This document shows positions 27,453 to 37,169 of a DNA stretch of 64,000 nucleotides, in pieces (within the stretch, counting starts at the first letter, position 1; each line of letters begins with the position of its first letter). Under the pieces are notes generated by a model. It did not search any database. It was given only the letters and a program-made list of their open reading frames with translations, and had not been told where the DNA came from. Origin of the DNA: Prevotella sp. E13-17. GTDB taxonomy: Bacteria > Bacteroidota > Bacteroidia > Bacteroidales > Bacteroidaceae. A program made the translations under genes and the position numbers. The stretch is from positions 2,232,001 through 2,296,000 of the forward strand of contig NZ_CP091787.1 of the NCBI RefSeq assembly GCF_022024035.1. Reading direction: 5' to 3'.

Positions 27453-27760
27453 GCACCATTTTAACATGAGGATAGCACCACTTTGCCGTCACAAAAGTGG
27501 CTGTTTGAGGTAAGGAAAATGGCACCATTGCAGAGCAACAGTAAGCCAACGGCTTTGCATTCAGCCCCTGGAAAGCGCATTTCCAGGGGCTGGACGCAAT
27601 CAATCTAGACGCTGGAGAAGGCTTTTCCAGGGGCTAAAAACAGCGTTTCTAGGGGCTGGAATGAAACCAAAACCTTAACTATTGCAAAACAAAAGTGGCA
27701 CTATAAGACAAGAAAAGTGGCACCATTCCATTGGAAAAGTGCCACTTTGATGATATGAAA
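27453..27760. repeat. 22-bp-phased intergenic array, locus 2 (14 units)
   Basis: Units at exact 22-bp steps: GCACCATTTT and GCACCACTTT (27453, 27475); GTGGCTG and ATGGCACCAT (27497, 27519); AGCCCCTGGA, AGGGGCTGGA, AGACGCTGGA, AGGGGCTAAA, AGGGGCTGGA (27563, 27585, 27607, 27629, 27651); GTGGCACTAT, GTGGCACCAT, GTGCCACTTT (27695, 27717, 27739). It shares the AGCCCCTGGA and AAAGTGGCAC motif families with locus 1 at 4207-4558. A perfect hairpin with 12-bp arms (27563-27574 with 27580-27591) is formed by a direct and an inverted unit. The array ends 11 bp from the thrS stop codon. Confidence 0.87.
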
Positions 27761-27771
27761 GTGTAAAAACT

Positions 27772-29715
27772 TTAGAAGTTCTTGGTCTGCTCAGCGACCT
27801 CAGCATTGATCTTATCGATGAACTGCTGAATGGTCATAGTGGCCTGTTCGCCACCACCCTGTTGACGCATAGAGACGAGACCCTCGGCAGCTTCTTTCTC
27901 GCCGACAATGACCATGTAGGGGATGCGTTTCAACTCATTGTCGCGAATCTTGCGGCCCAGCTTCTCATTGCGCAGGTCAATACTGCCACGAACGCCCTGC
28001 TGATTGAACTGTTCGAGCACCTTCTTGGCGTAATCGTTGTACTTCTCTGAGAGAGGAAGCACGACAACCTGGTCGGGTGTCAGCCACAAGGGGAAGTGAC
28101 CGCTGGTATGTTCGATAAGCACGGCGGTGAAACGCTCCAGCGAACCGAAGGGTGCGCGGTGGATCATCACAGGGGTCTTCTTCTGGTTGTCCTCGTCGGT
28201 GTATTCCAACTGGAAACGCTTAGGCAGGTTGTAGTCCACCTGGATGGTGCCCAACTGCCAGCGACGACCGATGGCATCCTTGATCATGAAGTCGAGCTTA
28301 GGACCATAGAAGGCGGCCTCGCCGTATTCTACCTTAGCGGGGAGTCCCTTCTCTTCGCATGCTTCCTGGATAGCTTTCTCGGCCAATGCCCAGTCTTCAT
28401 CACTGCCAACATACTTCTCATGGTTGTTGGGGTCACGCAAAGAGATCTGTGCTTCGAAGTTGAAACCGAAGGCAGAGAGCACGACATTAATGATGTCCAT
28501 GACGTTCAGGAACTCCTGCTTGACCTGATCCGGACGACAGAACAGGTGAGCATCGTCTTGAGTGAACGAACGTACGCGTGTCAGACCGTGCAGCTCACCA
28601 CTCTGTTCATAGCGATAGACAGTGCCAAATTCGGCAATGCGCAGGGGCAGATCCTTGTATGAACGAGGCTTCCAAGCGAAGATCTCACAGTGGTGAGGAC
28701 AGTTCATGGGCTTCAACAGATACTCTTCGCCCTCTTCTGGTGTATTGATGGGCTGGAAGGAGTCTTTGCCATAGTGGTCCCAGTGACCTGAAGTGACATA
28801 GAGATTCTTAGAACCTATATGTGGAGTGATTACTTCCTGATAGCCGTAACGCTTCTGTACTTTGCGCAGGTGCTCCTGCAGACGAAGACGAAGGTCGGTG
28901 CCTTTTGGCAGCCAAATGGGAAGTCCCTTACCTACTTTGTCAGAGAACATGAAGAGTTCCATCTCCTTACCAATCTTGCGATGGTCGCGCTTCTTTGCTT
29001 CCTCCAACATGACGAGATACTCGTCGAGCATCTTTTTCTTGGGGAACGAGATACCATAGAGGCGCTGCATCTGCTCGCGAGTAGCATCGCCACGCCAGAA
29101 AGCGCCTGCAACAGAGGTCAGTTTGATGGCCTTAATCTCGCCAGTGTCCATCAAGTGAGGTCCACGGCAAAGATCGGTGAAGTTGCCCTGTGTATAGGTG
29201 GTGATGGTTCCATCCTCGAGGTCCTGCTCAATGTGCTCGCACTTATAGGTCTGGCCATTGGCGGCAAATTGCTTCAGCGCATCGGCCTTGGCCACTTCCT
29301 TGCGAACGACAGGCTCCTTCTTTGAGGCCAGTTCACGCATCTTATTCTCAATGGTAGCGAAATCGCTCTCCTTGATGCTCTCGCCGTTGGGCAGCAGCAC
29401 ATCATAGAAGAAGCCGCTCTCTACGGCAGGACCAAAGCCAAACTGAATGCCAGGATACAACTCCTGGAGTGCTTCAGCCAGCAGGTGGGCAGAGGTGTGC
29501 CAGAAGGTGTGCTTACCCTGCTCGTCGTCCCACTTATAGAGCTCGATCTGCGCGTCCTCGTTGATAGGACGGTTCAACTCTACCGTTTCGCCGTTTACGC
29601 CGCAGGCCAAAACGCTGCGTGCCAGAGCCGGCGAAATACTCTCGGCAATCTGTAGTCCGGTTACGCCCTGCTCATACGAGCGAACAGATCCGTCCGGAAA
29701 AGTAATGTTGATCAT
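27772..29715 (-). CDS. thrS: Threonyl-tRNA synthetase
   Basis: A 647-residue class II synthetase. TGS domain (1-60), editing domain with [10 protein letters not shown], catalytic core with [10 protein letters not shown] (zinc Cys), [18 protein letters not shown] (motif 2) and [13 protein letters not shown] (motif 3), then the anticodon-binding domain. Its promoter box is at 29749-29756. No U-run terminator was seen between its stop and the 22-bp array, so transcripts may run into the array. Confidence 0.98.
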   Translation of the reverse strand: MINITFPDGSVRSYEQGVTGLQIAESISPALARSVLACGVNGETVELNRPINEDAQIELYKWDDEQGKHTFWHTSAHLLAEALQELYPGIQFGFGPAVESGFFYDVLLPNGESIKESDFATIENKMRELASKKEPVVRKEVAKADALKQFAANGQTYKCEHIEQDLEDGTITTYTQGNFTDLCRGPHLMDTGEIKAIKLTSVAGAFWRGDATREQMQRLYGISFPKKKMLDEYLVMLEEAKKRDHRKIGKEMELFMFSDKVGKGLPIWLPKGTDLRLRLQEHLRKVQKRYGYQEVITPHIGSKNLYVTSGHWDHYGKDSFQPINTPEEGEEYLLKPMNCPHHCEIFAWKPRSYKDLPLRIAEFGTVYRYEQSGELHGLTRVRSFTQDDAHLFCRPDQVKQEFLNVMDIINVVLSAFGFNFEAQISLRDPNNHEKYVGSDEDWALAEKAIQEACEEKGLPAKVEYGEAAFYGPKLDFMIKDAIGRRWQLGTIQVDYNLPKRFQLEYTDEDNQKKTPVMIHRAPFGSLERFTAVLIEHTSGHFPLWLTPDQVVVLPLSEKYNDYAKKVLEQFNQQGVRGSIDLRNEKLGRKIRDNELKRIPYMVIVGEKEAAEGLVSMRQQGGGEQATMTIQQFIDKINAEVAEQTKNF

Positions 29716-29748
29716 ATTTACAATATATGTTTAAGTTTAAATCGCCTG

Positions 29749-29756
29749 CAAAGTTA
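29749..29756 (-). promoter_or_regulatory. -7 box of thrS
   Basis: Minus-strand TAACTTTG, 33 nt before ATG 29715, within the gap to the CotH-like gene. Confidence 0.75.
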
Positions 29757-29776
29757 GCACAATAATTTGAAACAGC

Positions 29777-31627
29777 CTAATTCTTGCATACCTTTTTCAC
29801 GGTCTTTCCTTGTATCACGACATAGATTCCTTGTGGCAGGGACTCCAGGTCGTGACCGCAATATGTTCCAGAAAGATTGTATATGCGACATGGCTGACGG
29901 CCGGTTGCGTCTGTTTCTGCAATGCCATTTGGTTTGGGCACAAACACATAGTTAAGTCGCTTGTCCATCCAGCCGATGCGTTTCATCAGATACTGGCGGA
30001 CCACATCGACCTCTGACCGATAACTTCCCCAGACCATAGGATTTTGATGAACATACTCGTTGAGTATGGGCCAACGCAGAAAGTTTAGCCTCTGCGATGC
30101 TTGCAGCACCTCTTCCATAGAGTCAACAAACGCCACCAGATGGTCTTCGTTGAGTCCTTTCTGCCGGGCATCGTCCCATATTTCGAGCATTTTCTGGATA
30201 GAAGGGGCATCGTTAATCACGATCTTATCAACAAAAGACCTCATGGTGCCTGCGCAACTGCCCTTCGTGCGATATACATAATCGGTCAACGAGTTGACGG
30301 GATAAGTACGATTATCATTGTCGAAAGCCAAGTCGAAATCCCACACCGGACCTGTATAGAACAGGCTTTCATTGCGGTTTTTATACATATAGACGCTCCA
30401 ATAGGTATCTGTGTTGCCAGACAGTTCGCCCACCAGGAAATGGCGCAAGAAGGATTCTTTGTCAAGATAGCGTGCCGTGTTAGACTCCATCTGATTGAAA
30501 CGTCCTTCGATATAGTCTCTCTGCGCAGTCGTAATACTGTCGGAATCGGGCGATTTGATGGTGACAGGAAGTCCGTATTGGGAATAGAACCACGAGTCTT
30601 CATCAGCAGCATAGGCGTCTATCTCTACCAGATAGCCACCAGTCAGTGCCGTCCCACTGTTGTCCTGAGGCGTCATCTCGGTAATATTGACTCGATTTTT
30701 GTTGATTTCTATCTGGTCGCACAGCTGATAGCAGCCTTTGTATTCGCCGTTCAACAACACATCGACGGCAGTGCCAAAAGGTGTATAGCTCATCCCGAGG
30801 CGTTTACTTAGCTCGAAGGCAAGGAGGTTTCTCATCAGCGACTTGTCGCCGTAGTTATTGATCAACGTCCACTTCTTAGCCTTGGCAGGTGCGTCAAGCA
30901 CGCGCTGCTTTTTATCGAACTTGATGCGATAGGGTTTCTTGGGAAAACTTCTTGACGCATTTCCGCGTTCACGCGTGGTGCCAGGTTCAGAGAGAAGTGT
31001 GGTGCCACCGTCAGAGATGATGGTCAGTTGCGACACAATCTGGTGTTCCTTATCATAAGGAATCTCATTGTTCTGCGTATGAATACTGACTGTTGGCAGG
31101 TTGGTCAGCTGATAGAGATGACTGTCGTCTCCGACTCCTTTATGTCCATAGAACTCCAGTTCTGCAATGTTGCACCTGGCGTCCGACGGGCCTACATAGC
31201 GCACATAGCGGAAACCACGACTGCAATTCACATCGGCATAGGAAAAAAGTCCGATGGTTCCTCGTTCCGATATAATATATATAGGTAGGGCATCCATAAA
31301 GTCGGCACTATTGGCACCTTCGAAAACGCCCAGCACCACACGCGCCTCACCATGACTATCGTTGCGAGGCGACCATCCCACGCGGGTAATCACATAGGGC
31401 TCTCCCAAGTCGAGTCCGGCCCATGTGTAACTTCGGTCATACGATGCGAAATAGGTGTCAAGCTTCCCATCGAACGCCATCGCATAGGTGTTGACCGTCG
31501 TCGACCTCTGTCCATTAGAATAATCCACTGAATAAGGCGTACCTATAGGATGGCCTGTCAGTTTCCCATCGGCTTTCATCAGCGTGAAGTGCATCAGGCA
31601 TAATGAAGCCAAAAAGAGTTTTCTCAT
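29777..31627 (-). CDS. Exported CotH-like kinase family protein
   Basis: A 616-residue secreted protein. Signal peptide to about residue 19, then a discoidin-like beta-domain (about 25-160; TYFASYDRSYTWAGLDLG), and a CotH domain (about 175-520) with GNASRSFPKKPYRIKFDK, WTLINNYGDKSLMRN and the metal/catalytic segment GPVWDFDLAFDNDNR. CotH proteins are atypical protein kinases first known from spore coats. The C-terminal 50 residues resemble a secretion/anchor remnant (VKKVCKN end). It follows the TPR gene by 10 bp. Confidence 0.85.
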   Translation of the reverse strand: MRKLFLASLCLMHFTLMKADGKLTGHPIGTPYSVDYSNGQRSTTVNTYAMAFDGKLDTYFASYDRSYTWAGLDLGEPYVITRVGWSPRNDSHGEARVVLGVFEGANSADFMDALPIYIISERGTIGLFSYADVNCSRGFRYVRYVGPSDARCNIAELEFYGHKGVGDDSHLYQLTNLPTVSIHTQNNEIPYDKEHQIVSQLTIISDGGTTLLSEPGTTRERGNASRSFPKKPYRIKFDKKQRVLDAPAKAKKWTLINNYGDKSLMRNLLAFELSKRLGMSYTPFGTAVDVLLNGEYKGCYQLCDQIEINKNRVNITEMTPQDNSGTALTGGYLVEIDAYAADEDSWFYSQYGLPVTIKSPDSDSITTAQRDYIEGRFNQMESNTARYLDKESFLRHFLVGELSGNTDTYWSVYMYKNRNESLFYTGPVWDFDLAFDNDNRTYPVNSLTDYVYRTKGSCAGTMRSFVDKIVINDAPSIQKMLEIWDDARQKGLNEDHLVAFVDSMEEVLQASQRLNFLRWPILNEYVHQNPMVWGSYRSEVDVVRQYLMKRIGWMDKRLNYVFVPKPNGIAETDATGRQPCRIYNLSGTYCGHDLESLPQGIYVVIQGKTVKKVCKN

Positions 31628-31637
31628 AATTACTTTA

Positions 31638-33641
31638 CTACTTACTATATTTTTTAATGATACTATATGCAGTATATAAGCCCAGCTCTCCTGCTTTGCT
31701 CAAATCGCGGATGCCTTCTTCTACCCGTTGATGGTAGATAAGACAAAGCCCACGGTTGTAATATGCCTCGGCCATGTTGGGATCTATTGCTATGGCTGCA
31801 GTAAAGTCTGCAATAGCCGATTCGTAGGCCTTTCGCTGTGCATGCTGGTTGCCACGGTCATACAACAGGTAGGCATTCTGCGGGCTAAGTGCCAAAGCGT
31901 GATTGAAGTCGGCCAGCACATTGGCATTCTTCAACTCTGTATTCGTGCCTTCTGAAGCCTGAAACTGATTGATACGCGACTGACATACAGCACGCTGCCA
32001 CAAGGCCAGCACTGATGTGGAGTCTATATGAAGGTAGGTGGAGAGATCTTCGATGGCCCCTTCGTAGTTCTGTATGGCAGAATAAGCTATGGCACGCAGC
32101 AACAGGTTCCTGACTGCCAACTGCGTGTCGTGCGACTGGTCAATGGCAACGCTTAACGAGTCAATATACGAGAAATAAGAAGACGATCGCTGTGCGTCCA
32201 TCACCTCTTGACTATTGCTGATGAAAAGCTGACGACTGCTCTGCCGATTGAACTCTTCTACCTGCCTATCGAAATGTGGCGCTGCGTTCAACTCGCCACG
32301 ATGCTCTGAAAAGGACAATGCAAACATGGGCTGAAACCCCATCTCCACCTTGCGGTTCTGCACCTTGCCACGATAGTTGTTCTGATATTCATGTTCCAAC
32401 TCCTGGGCATCTTCGACCACCAACTGGTTGTATTTCTCGGGGTCGGAATCGCTACGCTTACGGAGCTTCTGCGGATCCAGTCTTGGTTGTTTGCCATAAA
32501 GGTGTTTATAAAGTTGGGCCTTATAAACCGTAAACTCATCTTTCTCGGCTTCTTTCGTCATTCCGAGTCTTCTATAACATGAGGCTCTGAACTCGAGTCC
32601 TGTCCAGAAATTTGGATATTCTTCAATCACCTTCGAATAGTCCCGTATGGCTGCTCTCAAGTCGCCTGTCTTGTCTAACAGGACTGCTCTATTGAAAAGC
32701 GCCATCATATTGTCAGGTTCCAACTTCAAGACGAAGTCGAAATCGGTGATTGCTCTATTGTCATCACCAACCTGAGCACGCAGCAGGCCTCGGTTATAGT
32801 GACCCAAAAAGTTGTTGGGGTCTAAGTCGAGTGCCATGTCATAGTCGGCCATGGCACCACGAAGGTTCTTTCTGTTGAAACGCACCAGAGCGCGATTGAT
32901 AAGACAACCGGCATGCTTGGGCATCAGTCGGATGGCTTCATCCAACTGTTCTTCGGCTTTTTTCCAGTCTTCGCGCGACAGCGAGATAATGCTCATTGCA
33001 GCCCAGGTATGTCCGTCGTAAGGATCAATCTCCATACTTTTCTCAAGTGCTGCAATGGCCTGCGTCGTGTCCTTCATCTGCATATAGACATCGGCGCGCA
33101 TGGAATATGCCTGCGCATAATTGCTCCATCGCTGCTGGATAGTATCCAATTCTGCCAAGGCTTCATTGAAATCCTCATTCTGTATATGGCAGAGCACTCT
33201 GTTATGCCACAAGCCCTTATTCTCCGGATTATACTTTAGCGCTTGCGAATAGTCTGCAGCGGCGTCGGCATACTTCTTTTGCTGAATACGGGTTAGTCCG
33301 CGCAACTCATAGATACTTACCACGTAGGGGTTGCGCTGAATAGCCTCTGAGCAGTCGGCCTCTGCACCACTGAAATCATCGAGATAGTATTTTGCTACGC
33401 CACGAAAGAACCATGGCTCGTAGAGATAAGGCTTTGCCACTATCGCCTGATTAAAATACTGCATCGAAAGGACGTAATCTTCGTAATAGAGTGCCGATCT
33501 TCCAATTGCTATCAGACGGTCTGTATTGAACTGAGCAAAACACTTGGTTTGAGAAAAAAAAGAAAACGAAATAACGAGAGAAAGCCACGTAAAGAACTTA
33601 CGCAGCCCATTTCCCACTATTTCGTTTTCTTCGAAATTCAT
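31638..33641 (-). CDS. Exported TPR-repeat protein
   Basis: A 667-residue protein with an N-terminal hydrophobic signal/anchor (about 18-40, [15 protein letters not shown] then CFAQF) and at least ten TPR units, for example [20 protein letters not shown] and [19 protein letters not shown] charged linker around 390-460 separates two TPR blocks. It probably scaffolds envelope proteins. ATG 33641 overlaps the def stop by 4 nt (ATGA); a longer reading from 33671 lies in def and was rejected. Confidence 0.88.
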   Translation of the reverse strand: MNFEENEIVGNGLRKFFTWLSLVISFSFFSQTKCFAQFNTDRLIAIGRSALYYEDYVLSMQYFNQAIVAKPYLYEPWFFRGVAKYYLDDFSGAEADCSEAIQRNPYVVSIYELRGLTRIQQKKYADAAADYSQALKYNPENKGLWHNRVLCHIQNEDFNEALAELDTIQQRWSNYAQAYSMRADVYMQMKDTTQAIAALEKSMEIDPYDGHTWAAMSIISLSREDWKKAEEQLDEAIRLMPKHAGCLINRALVRFNRKNLRGAMADYDMALDLDPNNFLGHYNRGLLRAQVGDDNRAITDFDFVLKLEPDNMMALFNRAVLLDKTGDLRAAIRDYSKVIEEYPNFWTGLEFRASCYRRLGMTKEAEKDEFTVYKAQLYKHLYGKQPRLDPQKLRKRSDSDPEKYNQLVVEDAQELEHEYQNNYRGKVQNRKVEMGFQPMFALSFSEHRGELNAAPHFDRQVEEFNRQSSRQLFISNSQEVMDAQRSSSYFSYIDSLSVAIDQSHDTQLAVRNLLLRAIAYSAIQNYEGAIEDLSTYLHIDSTSVLALWQRAVCQSRINQFQASEGTNTELKNANVLADFNHALALSPQNAYLLYDRGNQHAQRKAYESAIADFTAAIAIDPNMAEAYYNRGLCLIYHQRVEEGIRDLSKAGELGLYTAYSIIKKYSK

Positions 33642-34198
33642 TTTCTTACAGGCTTTGTCTTGTATCCGCAACGATAGCGGCCTTGTATGAGCGCCTTCAA
33701 CTTGCTCTTGATAAGCTGCTTGCGAAGAGGTGATACTCTGTCAACAAACATCTTTCCATCCAAATGGTCGAATTCATGCTGCATCACACGTGTCAGATAG
33801 CCTTCCACCCACTCATCGTGAGGTTGGAAATCTTCGTCCATCCACTGCACGCGAATACGCGTAGGACGAGTCACCTTCTCATGGATGGCAGGCAGCGACA
33901 AGCACCCCTCTTCGAGCGACTCCATCTTTGTTTCATCGTATTCGATGATATGTGGATTGATGTAAACACGTTTAAAACCCTTGTATTCGGGCATATCATC
34001 CGACAGAGGATCTAAGTCAATCACAGCCAAACGGATATCTTTTCCCACCTGAGGCGCTGCCAAACCTATACCTTCAGAATCTGCCAACGTCTCCCACATA
34101 TCTGCAATCAACTGCTTCAATCCAGGATAATCTGGGGTAATATCTTCTGTCACCTTACGCAGTACAGGTTGACCATATATATAAATAGGTAGAATCAT
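33638..34198 (-). CDS. def: Peptide deformylase
   Basis: A 186-residue metalloenzyme that removes the N-formyl group from new proteins. Motif 1 [10 protein letters not shown], motif 2 EGCLSLPA (zinc/iron Cys) and motif 3 QHEFDHLDG (two His and Glu) are intact. It lies between ruvX and the TPR gene on the same strand. Confidence 0.97.
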   Translation of the reverse strand: MILPIYIYGQPVLRKVTEDITPDYPGLKQLIADMWETLADSEGIGLAAPQVGKDIRLAVIDLDPLSDDMPEYKGFKRVYINPHIIEYDETKMESLEEGCLSLPAIHEKVTRPTRIRVQWMDEDFQPHDEWVEGYLTRVMQHEFDHLDGKMFVDRVSPLRKQLIKSKLKALIQGRYRCGYKTKPVRK

Positions 34199-34217
34199 TC
34201 AGATATTATTTTATTAA

Positions 34218-34637
34218 TTAATACTTTTTTTGCGAACGCATGTAGTCTTCCAGAATAATCGTGGCTGATATTTCATCTACCAAGGCTTTGTTCTGACGTG
34301 CTTTCTTTCTCAAGCCGCCATCCAACATAGCCTGATGAGCCAACACCGATGTGAATCGTTCATCGAAATATTCAATGGGAACCTGAGGCATGGCCTTCTT
34401 CCAGCGATTCACAAACTGCTGAATACGTGCCATATTTTCACTGGCTTGCCCATTCATCTGCTTGGGCTCTCCGATAACAATACGTTCAACCTCCTCACGA
34501 GAGATATAGTCTTTCAACCAATCAAACAGTTCAGAAGTAGCGACAGTCGCCAATCCTCCAGCTATCAGCTGCAGAGGATCAGTGACTGCCAGACCTGTTC
34601 TCTTTTGACCGTAGTCAATAGAAAGTATTCGAGCCAA
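34218..34637 (-). CDS. ruvX: Putative pre-16S rRNA nuclease / Holliday-junction-resolvase-like protein
   Basis: A 139-residue YqgF/RuvX protein with an RNase H-like fold: ILSIDYGQKRTGLAVTDPL (first catalytic Asp), VIGEPKQMNG, and YFDERFTSVLA. It is thought to mature 16S rRNA 5' ends. Its start is 5 bp after the SPOR lipoprotein stop, and def follows by 19 bp. Confidence 0.94.
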   Translation of the reverse strand: MARILSIDYGQKRTGLAVTDPLQLIAGGLATVATSELFDWLKDYISREEVERIVIGEPKQMNGQASENMARIQQFVNRWKKAMPQVPIEYFDERFTSVLAHQAMLDGGLRKKARQNKALVDEISATIILEDYMRSQKKY

Positions 34638-34642
34638 TGCTT

Positions 34643-35155
34643 TTATTTCGTGTTGAACAACAACCAGGCATCGGGATATTTAGCACGCAACTGATCGCGG
34701 CTTGTCACAGCATCAATCTTGCTATCGAAGGTTGAAGCTACAACACGATACATCACACGACTTGGAGTCTCGTTCTTTACAATCTGTGCTGCATAGCCAT
34801 TGTTCTTCAAGTTCTGCTGCTCTCTCTCTGCATTAGCCACAACAGTAAACGAGCCAACAACGACACTGAAGTTCTTCAGACCAGCACCACTAACCAAAGT
34901 CACGCTCTCCTGACGTACAGCTACGTTATCAACATTGTCCACAACCTGAGTCTGTGTGGCAGGACGAGTGACAACAGGCGTAACAACAGGAGTCTCTGTT
35001 ACCTGCTGCACTGGAGTCACCTGCTGATCCTGCTGCATAGCAGCCTGAGCCTGAGCCTTCTCATAAGCTTTTTTATAAGCGCTCTCACTTGACTTACAAC
35101 TTGTCATCATCATGGCCACGCAAAGGCCTGCACAGAATACGAAGTACTTTTTCAT
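34643..35155 (-). CDS. SPOR-domain lipoprotein
   Basis: A 170-residue lipoprotein: signal peptide ending in TSC (Cys20), a Gln/Val/Thr-rich linker (about 35-85) and a C-terminal SPOR domain (NFSVVVGSFTVVANAEREQ to the end) that binds denuded peptidoglycan. It probably sits at the division site or the cell wall. First gene of the ruvX-def-TPR-CotH run. A weak box (TAATTTCG) is upstream. Confidence 0.9.
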   Translation of the reverse strand: MKKYFVFCAGLCVAMMMTSCKSSESAYKKAYEKAQAQAAMQQDQQVTPVQQVTETPVVTPVVTRPATQTQVVDNVDNVAVRQESVTLVSGAGLKNFSVVVGSFTVVANAEREQQNLKNNGYAAQIVKNETPSRVMYRVVASTFDSKIDAVTSRDQLRAKYPDAWLLFNTK

Positions 35156-35317
35156 AATCTAAAATTAATGTGTTCTTTTAAAAATATTTTGTGCGAAATT
35201 ACAAATTATCAATGAAAAATAAGACAATTCGGTGCATAAACTTTGTTAAATGGGTATAAATATAGCGTTTTTAACAAAAAATGGCAACTATTTTTAGGTT
35301 CTTTTGATTATTATTTA

Positions 35318-35325
35318 TATTTTTG
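35318..35325 (+). promoter_or_regulatory. -7 box of the YtxH/holin-like operon
   Basis: TATTTTTG, 44 nt before ATG 35370; it makes the longer frame from 35304 untenable. Confidence 0.65.
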
Positions 35326-35369
35326 CCTCACAAAGAATATTATTATTTATAACAAAACAACAAAACACT

Positions 35370-35576
35370 ATGAAAGGATTTGGTTATTTTGGCGCATTCC
35401 TGTGCGGAGCGGTTGCTGGTGCTGCCATTGGAATGCTGGCTGCTCCCGCTAAAGGCAGCGAAACTCGCGAAAAGATTTCGGAAACACTTGAAGAATTTTT
35501 GAGCAAGCACAATATTAAGTTGAATCGCAAAGAGGTCGGTGATCTCGTCAATGATTTGGAAAACGCCACAGAATAG
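35370..35576 (+). CDS. YtxH-domain small membrane protein
   Basis: A 68-residue protein with a Gly/Ala-rich membrane helix (GYFGAFLCGAVAGAAIGMLAAP) and a helical tail starting KGSETREKISETLEEF, the YtxH pattern. YtxH proteins are general-stress proteins of unknown action. First gene of a three-gene rightward operon. Confidence 0.88.
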   Translation: MKGFGYFGAFLCGAVAGAAIGMLAAPAKGSETREKISETLEEFLSKHNIKLNRKEVGDLVNDLENATE

Positions 35577-35599
35577 TCATTTACGCTTATTCTGAATAT

Positions 35600-35953
35600 A
35601 TGTTATCAAGTGACAAGAATATAGATGCGCTGACACATCTCCTTGATGTCTTTGCGCACTATCTAGGGCTTCGTGTAGAGTACACGAAACTGATTGTAAT
35701 TGCCAAGAGCGTCAAGTTAATTTCAGCTGCTATCTTAGCATTGATTATGTTGTTTTTGACAGCAGGCATGATTTTATCTCTATCTGTTGGCGCTGCTTAT
35801 TGGATTGCCAACACCTATGGCATCATCCAAGCATCGCTAACGCTGGCAGGTATCTACCTAATCATGATGGTTATTGTCTATTTGGGCAGAAAGGTGTTCT
35901 TCGAACGACCGATTGTCAGATTCCTAACCAGACTGCTTTTGGAGAAAGATTAA
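35600..35953 (+). CDS. Phage-holin-superfamily-III-like membrane protein
   Basis: A 117-residue protein: an amphipathic N-terminal helix, then two transmembrane segments (LISAAILALIMLFLTAGMIL and ASLTLAGIYLIMMVIVYLG) and a basic end. This is the DUF1469/Holin-X pattern, common beside YtxH genes and not a phage lysis gene in this setting. It lies 23 bp after the YtxH gene. Confidence 0.82.
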   Translation: MLSSDKNIDALTHLLDVFAHYLGLRVEYTKLIVIAKSVKLISAAILALIMLFLTAGMILSLSVGAAYWIANTYGIIQASLTLAGIYLIMMVIVYLGRKVFFERPIVRFLTRLLLEKD

Positions 35954-35974
35954 ACAGGAAAGGAGCTTACACTT

Positions 35975-36241
35975 ATGGTACGAAAAAGACCTATACGAGA
36001 GTTCAACTCACTCGATGACATTGAGTTGCGCAAGGCACAATTGGCAGAGAGCTTCAAAGCCGATGAGAAAGAAATGCGTCTCACTTGGCAATACATCAAC
36101 CTCAAAGAAGAAAACGCAAGCATCAACGACCGCATCTCAAGCGCCATCTCCTACGGTCTCATGGCCTTCGATGGGGTTATGACTGTACGCAAGCTAACAA
36201 ACCATTTTAGGGGGTTGCGCAATCTATTTAGGAATAAATAA
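35975..36241 (+). CDS. Small helical protein of the YtxH operon
   Basis: An 88-residue protein not recognised by motif. It has a charged helical N half (LDDIELRKAQLAESFKADEK) and a weakly amphipathic C half ending in a basic GLRNLFRNK. Position, 21 bp after the holin-like gene and just before a strong terminator, marks it as third member of the stress operon. Confidence 0.7.
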   Translation: MVRKRPIREFNSLDDIELRKAQLAESFKADEKEMRLTWQYINLKEENASINDRISSAISYGLMAFDGVMTVRKLTNHFRGLRNLFRNK

Positions 36242-36285
36242 ACAAACTGATGAGCTACTCAAAATAGCTCATCAGTTTGTTTTTC
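36241..36285. terminator. Bidirectional terminator
   Basis: AACAAACTGATGAGCTA (36241-36257) pairs perfectly with TAGCTCATCAGTTTGTT (36265-36281), then TTTT. It overlaps the last codons of the convergent 291-aa gene. Confidence 0.93.
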
Positions 36286-37130
36286 AGTTCTGTAAACTTC
36301 ACAGAGTCAGGCAGTGTAATCAGCCTACCCTCTGTTTGTATTTCGTTCACAGGCATCAGTTTGATGACAACAATATGCGGGTTGATTTCATCCACAATGT
36401 GATGCGAATGGGCAAATGAGGCATCAAGTAACACAACACTATAACCAAAGTCCTTATTAGTGCCACCCACTCTATTAAGCACTTGCTCAGATGTTTCTGC
36501 ATAAACAACACGACAACGGTCTATCATCAGCTCACGCAATTCATTATAGCGCGCGACATTTTGTGTTGCGAAAAGCAGTTTAGGTATAGACGGATCAACC
36601 TCTGCCTTCAAGTTCTGATCTATGTACCTACGTAGCAGCCGTTTCGACTCCGACACATTTTTCACGTTCAAAACCATCCGTGGTTTACCATCTTTATTGA
36701 TATATCTTCCTCCTACACACAAATCAACGTCTTCAACACATTTCGGCTTGTGTCCATCATAGATTTCCATTCCTACCTCTAAGTCATGAATATCTTCTCT
36801 GCGGTCGAAAGCCTTTGAAATAACAAAGCGCACCGGGCAGTTCTTACAAGACATGTCTGAACCGCAGGAACCACTGTCACAACCGACCTTACAACGTAGC
36901 ACATTACCCAACAAGTTAGGTTGGGCTTTCTTAAAACCAGGATTCAACGCATAATAATTGGTTTCTTCGACCTCAAACTTATCGTTTATCAAAAAGGCAT
37001 AGCTATTTATATTGTTTACCAACGTATTCATTTTATCAACTTCAGAACGAAGACGATATGCTCTCATTTCCATCCAAGCAACAATGCCAACAAGCATCAG
37101 CAAAGCGATAATTAATATATATACAATCAT
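36255..37130 (-). CDS. Membrane-anchored PAS-like/Cys-cluster and pseudo-receiver protein
   Basis: A 291-residue protein. One N-terminal transmembrane helix (IVYILIIALLMLVGIVAW), a short coiled coil, then a PAS-like domain (about 40-165) with a Cys cluster CKVGCDSGSCGSDMSCKNCP, similar to Cys-bearing PAS domains of Bacteroidetes kinases. The last ~120 residues (KLLFATQNVARYNELREL...VVLLDASFAH...HIVVIKLMP) have receiver topology and keep one Asp, but the acidic pair of the first strand is missing. No kinase or output domain. Family not named; role probably in redox or metal signalling. Confidence 0.7.
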   Translation of the reverse strand: MIVYILIIALLMLVGIVAWMEMRAYRLRSEVDKMNTLVNNINSYAFLINDKFEVEETNYYALNPGFKKAQPNLLGNVLRCKVGCDSGSCGSDMSCKNCPVRFVISKAFDRREDIHDLEVGMEIYDGHKPKCVEDVDLCVGGRYINKDGKPRMVLNVKNVSESKRLLRRYIDQNLKAEVDPSIPKLLFATQNVARYNELRELMIDRCRVVYAETSEQVLNRVGGTNKDFGYSVVLLDASFAHSHHIVDEINPHIVVIKLMPVNEIQTEGRLITLPDSVKFTELKNKLMSYFE

Positions 37131-37169
37131 AATCTCTGAGTTTATTGGGTTAATAATCCATTATGTCAC

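Noticed and set aside
35600..35953. Prophage lysis (holin) gene
   Set aside because: No endolysin or phage gene nearby; YtxH neighbourhood indicates the chromosomal holin-superfamily stress protein.
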